Assembly: GCA_963942565.1 (NCBI GenBank)
Contig: OZ012690.1
Span: 36,678,726-36,742,725, forward strand
Length of the DNA stretch: 64,000 nucleotides
DNA from: Maea johnstoni
Taxonomy: Eukaryota > Annelida > Polychaeta > Spionida > Magelonidae
Direction: 5' to 3'
Positions 56,519-64,000 of the stretch are shown in pieces. Position 1 is the stretch's first letter. The number at the start of each line of letters is the position of its first letter. Under the pieces are notes generated by a model that saw nothing but the letters and a program-made list of their open reading frames with translations, made no database searches and had not been told where the DNA came from. A program made the position numbers and the translations under genes.

Positions 56519-56623
56519 CCTTCATTTTAAAGTTTTCTTCTATTTTCTTACCTGTTGACTATGACCACTAGATCACGTGTTCAGTCTAAACAAAATTACA
56601 ACATAGTGTGCAAATATTAAACA

Positions 56624-56629
56624 AATAAA
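56624..56629 (+). terminator. Candidate polyadenylation signal, GPCR 2
   Basis: AATAAA in the same conserved context as 51955-51960. In this unit it lies beyond the 487-bp insertion, so the 3' UTR would be longer. Confidence 0.35.
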
Positions 56630-58189
56630 TGTTGATTTCTTCATAAAGTAATAACACGTTTGATGGTTTTGAAACCAAATCATAAATACAATACCTATAG
56701 TATTGACAAGTATTTATATACGATGACAATAAATTCAATTATCTTAAAAACAGAACATGAATGGAATGCACTAAATCACTACACATATTAGAGGAAAATC
56801 TCGTTGATAACCTCATGCCTGGATTGTTTTCATTATGTTCCATCAACATGTTTTACGTTTTATCAAATTGTCTATTCTGCCTTTCATTCAGGGACTATGT
56901 ATTTCCTGCTAGAAATGTTTGTACCCTTTCATTTAAGTAGATTTTCTGTGTTTTTATGTGATATATCGAGTCTTTGTTATTAAATTTATGTTGTTCACAG
57001 CCTTACCGCTTCTGGTGTCGCCTTCTACCTTTTTCATATCTAATATATTACAGTTTTTATAACTATATATCAGTAGTCTTGCTTTGTTCGCCTAACCATA
57101 GTGATTAACCATAGATCTTTTTCAAAATTACACAACTAGTATGGGTATGAGTTTTTTCAAACATAGCTCGAATCGATTTTCCTTCATATAAAATCTATAA
57201 TGCTGCATTCTGATCCGTATGCATTTGAAAAAGTTTTCTGAAAGGTTGAATCATGGCTTTCAAAAGATTTGGAAGCACTCACAGTATGTGTGTTGTTTGA
57301 TGTTAACATACTCCCTCTTATGCTTGGAAATTCCAATCACTAACCCCGAGTCTCATGGAATATTGTCACTTAATTCGAGTCGTATTCAAACATACTAGTA
57401 CTATCTTTGGCAGTGGTGAGAGACAGGGAGCCGTCGAATCACCTTGCTTTCATTTATTATAATCTTTAAAAGGATGAATAATGTACTGATTGACCCTCAG
57501 ACACAAAACCATTACGCCATGAGAAAAGCAATTACCTAAGACACATTCAGTAAATATGCATAAAGATATTATTGTTTATCAACCAACAGGTGTTTGATAT
57601 TCGATATATACCGTGATAATTGTACATTTCACAATACACAGAATACTATGGCTAGCAGGAAAGACGACTAGATAGGTCCATAGCAAACAAGAGTGCAAAA
57701 CAAATACACTAGTGTTAAATGCTTGACTACGCTGCATAGTGATCAGCATAGTTATATGTGGAAGGCATGCGCGAAAGTCACTTGACAGAGATAGTTCAAC
57801 AACACAACATGGGAGTAGGATAGTAGATGCTCAGGTTTTGGCAAGACTGGCGAAAGTTTCTAATAGTAGATGTATTTGGCGTGGATAATCAGTGTAATCT
57901 ATTACAATAGATGACAAAGTACCAGCGTTTACAAGAGGATGTACTAACTTTACAGAAGATTTCACGATGTATCAAAAATATGGGACTGCAAAAATATATA
58001 TACAGTAAGAAGTATTCACATTAGGGGGATCAGCCCCAGTGCGCTATTGGATAAGAGACATAGATGACAATTTGGATTTGGAATTTCGTTTACTCCACAT
58101 TGTCCGTGTAATATCATTTACCGTCACTTATTTCCCCATCAAGTTTGAGTCTTGACTGCCCAGTTTTCAATTGTGGAAGAAGCGGGTGT

Positions 58190-58330
58190 GTATCGAGGAA
58201 AAAATGACGGACCCCCAGTTGCCGGGAACTTTCTCAAAAGCCTAGAGCTGGATTGTAACCTGGAGAGCATTTCGACATTGAACTGTTATTTTGCCAACCC
58301 ATAGACCACTGGGGTAAATGGGGCAGACCT
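58190..58330 (-). mobile_element. Decayed SINE in unit 3 5' flank
   Basis: Same insertion as 53480-53600. The minus strand reads CAGTGGTCTATGGGTTGGCA near its head. Confidence 0.45.
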
Positions 58331-58559
58331 AATGTTGGTGTTAAGAGAGCATGCTGCTCGAGACAAATATTAGTTTGTTTATGTGTTAGGGTTTTCGTTG
58401 CTTTTGTACTGCACAAGTCATACTGAGAAACATTTCTACTCACAGGGTAGTCCCAGGTACATACTTAGTATATGAAACACATAGAAACTGGAAGAGACAC
58501 AAAGCAATACCAGATTGCATTGTGCTTATATTATGGTGTTGTATTTTCTTTATAGTTTC

Positions 58560-58690
58560 CTATTATGTTATTGTATTCCATTGGATTGTATTGTATGTGC
58601 TTTATATTGTAATGTGTTGGTCGTGTTGCATAACATTTTATTGGGTTGATCTAGCGTTGTATTGTATTGTATTGTACTGCATTGTATAAT
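58560..58690. repeat. (TTGTA)n-like repeat, unit 3
   Basis: ATTGTATTGTATTGTAC runs at the place equivalent to 53855-53975. Confidence 0.85.
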
Positions 58691-59019
58691 ATAGAATTCT
58701 GTTCAAACGCATATTTGTTTGTATTTTAACGTGTCATTGAATAAGTTTGTATTTATCTGATCGTCTTGTACTGTGGTCTATTGCATTGTATATTCATGGG
58801 TATGTATGCAGGTCTTTGAAGAACAGCTACACATTGAGACAGCGATCAATAAATGAACATTTGGAGGCAACCTTAAACAATGACAAATGATAGAGCATGA
58901 ATACAAAACATTTTCTGGCAGCCATTTGGGTTTGGACCTGTACTGCGGTATACATTCATCGGAATAGGTGGCAATGGTTGACAAAGTCTAGTAGAAAGAT
59001 CAAGACTACGAAGACACTC

Positions 59020-59126
<107 letters not shown>

Positions 59127-59386
59127 AGAATATGAACCAGTAAATGACATTGATTAAAGCATGAACTTCATTATTGAACTTGTCATAATGGTAGCTGTAG
59201 AAATGTGGATCACTAGTTATGACTCAATGCAATCTAATGGAAATCAACATCTAGATCAAATTATGTTGATTGGCTAGAAATGACAATTCTCCGATAGTCG
59301 ATTCCTCGTTTTTGGAGCTGTGTGAAGATACATGAAATGGTGTTGTTAGTGGACAAAAAGTAACTAGTTCACTTTGGATGTACTAA

Positions 59387-60472
59387 ATGGATCTAGGAGA
59401 TCAGCTACATAAAGAGGCCTTGAATGGCTCAAATAATAGCCTCACGTATGACTCTAACAATCTTAATTCTTTTTATACCATGAGAGAAGTGAAAGCTCCT
59501 GTGTGTGTTTTGGTGATTGTTTTGTGTACATTTGGGCTAGTTGGAAATTTGTTATCATTCCTCGTAATGAAGAGATCTAAAATTACCTCAACTACGTTGT
59601 GGCTAAAATTCCTGGCAATCTTTGATTCCTTGAGTTTGACTTTTGGTGCCATAGCTGCTGTTTTTGAAACCATTAAGGTGAGAGCCCATTATGCAACCTA
59701 CATGATCCCCCTCGCCAATGCAATGAGCTTCGTTAGTATATGGGTTGTTGTGTTTGTTTCCTTGGAGAGATACGTTGCTGTTGTGTACCCTTTTAAAGTA
59801 AAATCTGTCTGTACGGTATTTAGGGTTAAAACACTTATGCTAACCATGACAGCCTTTCAATTGCTGATGCAGATTCCATGTTATTTTGAATATGATTTAG
59901 TAAAGTGCAATGAACCCAGTTCAGGAATCTGTGAATACAGACCAACAGTTCTCTTTAAATCCTTCCTTTACCAGCTGCTGTACAGGGTGACTTATAGAGC
60001 AATGTTTGGATTATTCCTGCCTGTAGCTATCATGACATATTCAAGCGTATCGCTTATCAAAGCCTTACGTCAGCGAAAAAGCTTCCTAGCGAAAACCAGT
60101 GGATGTGGGTCACTAAAAAGTACAGATAATAAAAATGAAACCACAGTTATGGTTGTGGGAGTAGTCATAGTACTCATTGTATGTCAATTACCTTTACTAG
60201 TGTTCCTAATAATTGACTCAATCAGCATAGTTGCTCCAAGTATTTACAAACACAACCATTTATATATTTTTCAAAATATCACATATCACGTTGTATCTGT
60301 AATGGTAGTTATGAACTGTTCGGTGAATTTCATTATCTATATTCTGACAAGCAAGCGATTTCGTGAGCAATTACACAAGATGTGCAAGTGGGTCCCCAAA
60401 AAGCAAAATACTGGTGCAGCACTTAGAGTTGCAACAATTTCTCAACAGAGTGAATGCATTACAAGGTTATGA
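59387..60472 (+). CDS. Rhodopsin-class GPCR 3 (single exon, 361 aa)
   Basis: Closest to GPCR 2. Starts MDLGDQLHKEALNGSNNSLT with a TAA immediately before the ATG. GLVGN (TM1), LAIFD (TM2), ERYVAVVYPF after TM3, LPVAIMTYSS (TM5), CQLPLLVFLI (TM6; the Ser of SQLP is Cys here), NCSVNFIIYI (TM7). Loop-2 Cys pair (VKC, GIC) is conserved and the TM3-top Cys absent. The C-terminus diverges after helix 8 (CKWVPKKQ) and ends SECITRL where the others end NSRV, consistent with the duplication breakpoint lying at the gene end. Plus strand. Confidence 0.93.
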   Translation: MDLGDQLHKEALNGSNNSLTYDSNNLNSFYTMREVKAPVCVLVIVLCTFGLVGNLLSFLVMKRSKITSTTLWLKFLAIFDSLSLTFGAIAAVFETIKVRAHYATYMIPLANAMSFVSIWVVVFVSLERYVAVVYPFKVKSVCTVFRVKTLMLTMTAFQLLMQIPCYFEYDLVKCNEPSSGICEYRPTVLFKSFLYQLLYRVTYRAMFGLFLPVAIMTYSSVSLIKALRQRKSFLAKTSGCGSLKSTDNKNETTVMVVGVVIVLIVCQLPLLVFLIIDSISIVAPSIYKHNHLYIFQNITYHVVSVMVVMNCSVNFIIYILTSKRFREQLHKMCKWVPKKQNTGAALRVATISQQSECITRL

Positions 60473-61560
60473 TACTTACAACTGTGGTTGAGCAATCTAA
60501 TGCATTACACACTGATTGCTCACGGACTGCAAAATGTGTGCTATTCAAACTCGGCTTAATGCACCTTAGAACGTTACCACAGTAAGATGAGTTTGGTCGA
60601 TTGTTTTTTACAGTCACTCCTTTTTCCTTCACCATTAGGGCATTGATAAATCGCAATTTTAGTTTTATGAGTCGCATAACCTAATCACATCCTGCGTCTT
60701 GAGCATACTTATGGTATTTTCAAATATTACTCAATTTGCTATGTTCACATGTGTACTACTGGCCAGATGGATCTATAAAAATGCCATGTCAAAACCACAC
60801 AGAATGTTCATAATTGTTTTTGATAAATATTACAACTATTTATAGGAATACATGAATGTATATACTCATTTATATTCATTTATAATCATTAATGAATATT
60901 TATAAACAACTTCAAATATTCATAAATCATCTATAAATATTTGCAAATCATTTAGAATATTCCCCCATAAATTTAATTTTTGAAAAAAATATAAATCATT
61001 TTATACGTTATTGGTCATAAGAACCAACTTATTGATGATTTATTGATAAGAAAATAATCCAAAAGAGAAGACAGTCACTTATTACCCCCTTCAAAATTGT
61101 TTTTTCTTTTAATTCTTTTTAAAATATCTATAAATGAGTTTAAAATACCTATAGATGATTATAGTTATGTACAAATGATTCATAAATGTTTATAATTATC
61201 ATCTAAAAATTGTAAATGCTTTGTAAATGTCAAAAAATTTATAAACATTTATAAATCAATAATACTTATCGCAAGTAGTAATTATTGTGCTTATAAATAT
61301 TCAAAAAGATTTATGAATATTTCAAAATCAATCTTAAATGTATTAAGGCCATCATAAATATTTATGAATAAGTGATAATTTATTGATGATTTATTAATAT
61401 TCAAATAACCCTTAGAAATACAACTGATTCATAGATATCTGTATAAATAATTCATAAAAATGTATGAATATTTATAAATTGTAATAATAATAATAATATT
61501 GTCATTTGATATTGCGCCCTTTCTATACAAACATGCTCAAAGGCGCATTACATTCATTGT
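60473..61560. repeat. AT-rich low-complexity region
   Basis: 60850-61480 is dominated by variants of TTCATAAATATTTATAAAT on both strands, an old degenerate satellite. No gene. Confidence 0.7.
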
Positions 61561-62195
61561 CAAAGGATAGATGTTGATATCCACATAGTTATTTGATAAA
61601 TACATCTTTGAACAGAGGTGTTTTTAGTTGTCGTTTGAAAATTGCCACACTCCCAACTGCCCGAATATTATTTGGGAGCTGATTCCATTGTTTTGGGGCA
61701 CAGGCACTAAATGATCTGTCACCGTAGGATTTCATGTTGGTTCTCGGCTCATAGAGTAAGTTCTTGGATGTGGATCTTAGTGTCCGTGTTGGGACATACT
61801 CTTTCAGCATTTCCCTCAGGTAAGAGGGTGCAGTTCCATGCAAACACTTGTACGCCAGGAGCAGAATCTTGAATTCAATTCTCTTCCTGACTGGTAACCA
61901 GTGAAATTCCTTTAGTACTGGAGTGATATGGTCATGCTTCTTTGTGAGCGTGACCACCCTGGCAGCGTTATTTTGTACTCTCTGGAGGTTACATATTAGC
62001 TATTCCACAGAGAAGTATTTTCTGATCCTACCAATGTTTCGAAGGTGATAGTTTGCAGATTTGACTGCCTTTGACATATGTGCTGCCATATTCATGCTTG
62101 GATCAAAAACAGAGCCCAGATTGCCGATAGGTATATTGGGAATCTTAACAATCTCACCATTTACGGAGATGCTAGGCACTGATATTTTGGTTTGT
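61560..62195 (-). pseudogene. LINE 3' fragment (CR1/L2/Rex-like), internally deleted
   Basis: Minus strand encodes the C-terminal end of a non-LTR reverse transcriptase: LQRVQNNAARVV, FHWLPVRKRIEFKILLLAYK, CLHGTAPSYLREML, YVPTRTLRS, YGDRSFSACAPKQWNQLP. Before it, IGNLGSVFDPSMNM and YHLRNIGRIRKYFS belong to the preceding block, but the stretch normally between them (including the SRLDYCN region) is missing and a stop (TAG) stands at the join. 5'-truncated and internally deleted. Confidence 0.75.
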
Positions 62196-62283
62196 GATTA
62201 AAGTGTTTGAATGCTTGCCATATACATGTAATATGTTAAATAATTATATGTGATTTACAATACCAGTATATGTAAAAAAATAT

Positions 62284-62475
<192 letters not shown>

Positions 62476-62478
<3 letters not shown>

Positions 62479-63189
62479 ATATGTATCCTATCTTTATCTC
62501 ATTTCCTTGCTTTCTCTTCCCTTTATGTTTGCATTTCATTTTATTTTTTGTATCCCCCTCTCTCTGTGATTTATTCATTTTATCACATTTTGTAATTTAT
62601 TTTTTCTGTATTTACTTTTTGTCATCTCTCTCTACTTGAGCGTACCTGATTTATGAAGATTTTTTTATTGTTTTACTGATCTCTCTTTCTCTGCAAAATA
62701 TTTGTTCTTACCTTTGTCAAAAAGGTTATTGGCATGTGAACTTTTCTTTTCATACTCTCTCAAATGTTATGGATAAATGGGAGATTATTTTTTTCTCATT
62801 TGGTAGGATTTTAAAGTACTAACCCGTGATGTGCCAGGGGGCCAGTTAGTCAATGTAATTGCACTGTTAGTTTACACTTTTTCTGGTGCAATTGCTGTTA
62901 TACAAACAAACATATCTGATTTAGATAATGTTTTGAAGAATAAATTGAAATTTCGTTATGGTCTATATTCCATTAAGAATTGTTTTACTATCAGGCAGGT
63001 GTTAAAAATCCTATACAGACAGAACTATTGTTTGATAGATACTTGACAAAAGTGTATAATGAATATGTGTTGAGCTAATGGAGGCTAAATATTGATTTTT
63101 CTGATAATCATTGCTTTTGTTTATAGTCATTATCTCAGGATATCCAGAGTGAAATAAATTCAAAAATATGTCCCTTTTTGATGAAAACC
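62476..63189. other. Spacer, nothing recognised
   Basis: T-rich first part, then AT-rich. No gene or element identified. Confidence 0.4.
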
Positions 63190-64000
63190 TTCCTTGTCAA
63201 TGTTCGATACGATAATTGGTATTGGCATTAGGAGGATCCGTCCTGAAAGCGCAATTGGATAAGAGAAGTCTATAGATGCCAATTTGGATTTGGAATTTCG
63301 TTTACTCCGCATTTTACGTGTAATATCGTTTACCGTTACTTATTTATAAGTCTTGACTGCCTAGTTTTCAATCGTGGAAAAAGTGGGTGTGTATCCAGGA
63401 AAAAATGACCAACACCCAATTGCCGGGAACTTCTTCATAAGCCTAGAGTTGGATCGTAACCTGGAGAGTGTTTAGACAGTGAACTGTTATTTTGCAATCC
63501 CTTAGACCGTTGGCGTATATGGGGCATACCTGTGGTGGTGTAGAGAACATGCTTCTTCAGACAAATATTAATGTGTTTATGGGGTTTCGTTGCTTTTGCA
63601 CTACACAAGTCATATTGATACAGACAGAAACACTTCTACTCACAAAGCAGTCCTAGGTACACACTAAGTGAATGGAGCATGTAGAAATAGGACAAGACAG
63701 GCAAGCATTACCCGATTCCATTGGATTGTATTGTGTTTATAAGATGGTGTCTTTTCATATTTTTCATTTTATTTTACTGTATTGCATTGTATTTTTATTG
63801 TATTTACATTATGTCGCAATGTGTTGCATAGCATACTGTTGTGTTGATTTTGTATTGTATTGTATTGTATTGTACTGTACTCCATTGTATAATATAGAAT
63901 TCTATTCAATTGTATTGCACGTATATTTTGGTATTTTCAAGTGTCAAATTGTATAATATTTTATTAATCAGATTGTCTTGCACTGTAGTCTATTGCAATG
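63190..64000. repeat. GPCR array, start of a fourth unit (5' flank only)
   Basis: 63223-64000 aligns with 53340-54095 and 58020-58790: the CATTAGGAGGATC landmark, the TTGGATTTGGAATTTCGTTT run, the shared SINE remnant (63395-63530), and the (TTGTA)n block. The receptor gene itself would lie beyond the window. Confidence 0.8.

Larger units (their letters stand above)
52781..57450. repeat. GPCR array, repeat unit 2
   Basis: Direct repeat of unit 1. The 3' flanks 51750-52760 and 55910-57430 align closely except for a 487-bp insertion in this unit. Confidence 0.8.

Noticed and set aside
62831-63046. 71-codon plus-strand frame
   Set aside because: No family resemblance, no duplicate and no splice or start context supporting it.

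Overview
The window is animal nuclear DNA. It has spliced genes with consensus splice sites, AT-rich introns and spacers, long AT/CT/CA microsatellites, tRNA-derived SINEs, foldback and MITE-type elements, a Tx1/L1-type LINE and a Ty3-type LTR element. The gene content (kainate-like glutamate receptor, tandem intronless rhodopsin-class receptors) and the repeat load suggest a marine invertebrate, perhaps a deuterostome such as an amphioxus, hemichordate or echinoderm. The species cannot be fixed by reading. One 200-base assembly gap lies at 40108-40307.

1-15 kb: duplicated DNA, with two roughly 4 kb tandem copies (1-3290 and 3979-7715). Each copy carries different young insertions for which the other copy gives the empty site. 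Four related first-exon-like coding segments lie on the minus strand (1858-2026, 6794-6971, 11737-11911, 14698-14872). All end at a phase-1 splice donor at the same protein position, so this is a small tandem paralogue cluster. A fold of the NNMT/PNMT methyltransferase type is possible but not proven.

18.9-37.5 kb: one large minus-strand gene, a kainate-like ionotropic glutamate receptor. I could assemble 15 exons with matching phases (845 codons, signal peptide to M4). Only the cytoplasmic tail exon is not found. The signal-peptide exon is present twice in a 170-bp tandem duplication. Intron 6 is almost entirely a 32-bp minisatellite of about 98 units whose last unit forms the splice acceptor of exon 7. 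Intron 8 holds a broken Ty3-type LTR element in the opposite orientation. The pore loop and agonist anchor differ from canonical kainate receptors.

38-48 kb: no host gene seen. There is a TTAA-flanked MITE, microsatellites, the gap, another candidate MITE, and a nearly complete Tx1/L1-type LINE (about 42.8-47.74 kb) with one frameshift.

48.5-64 kb: a tandem array of rhodopsin-class GPCR genes (50641-51735, 54809-55891, 59387-60472, all plus strand, single exon) inside repeated units of about 4.2-4.7 kb. The 5' flank of a fourth unit begins near 63.2 kb and runs off the window, so a fourth gene is predicted just beyond the end. Between units 3 and 4 lie AT-rich repeats and an internally deleted LINE 3' fragment.
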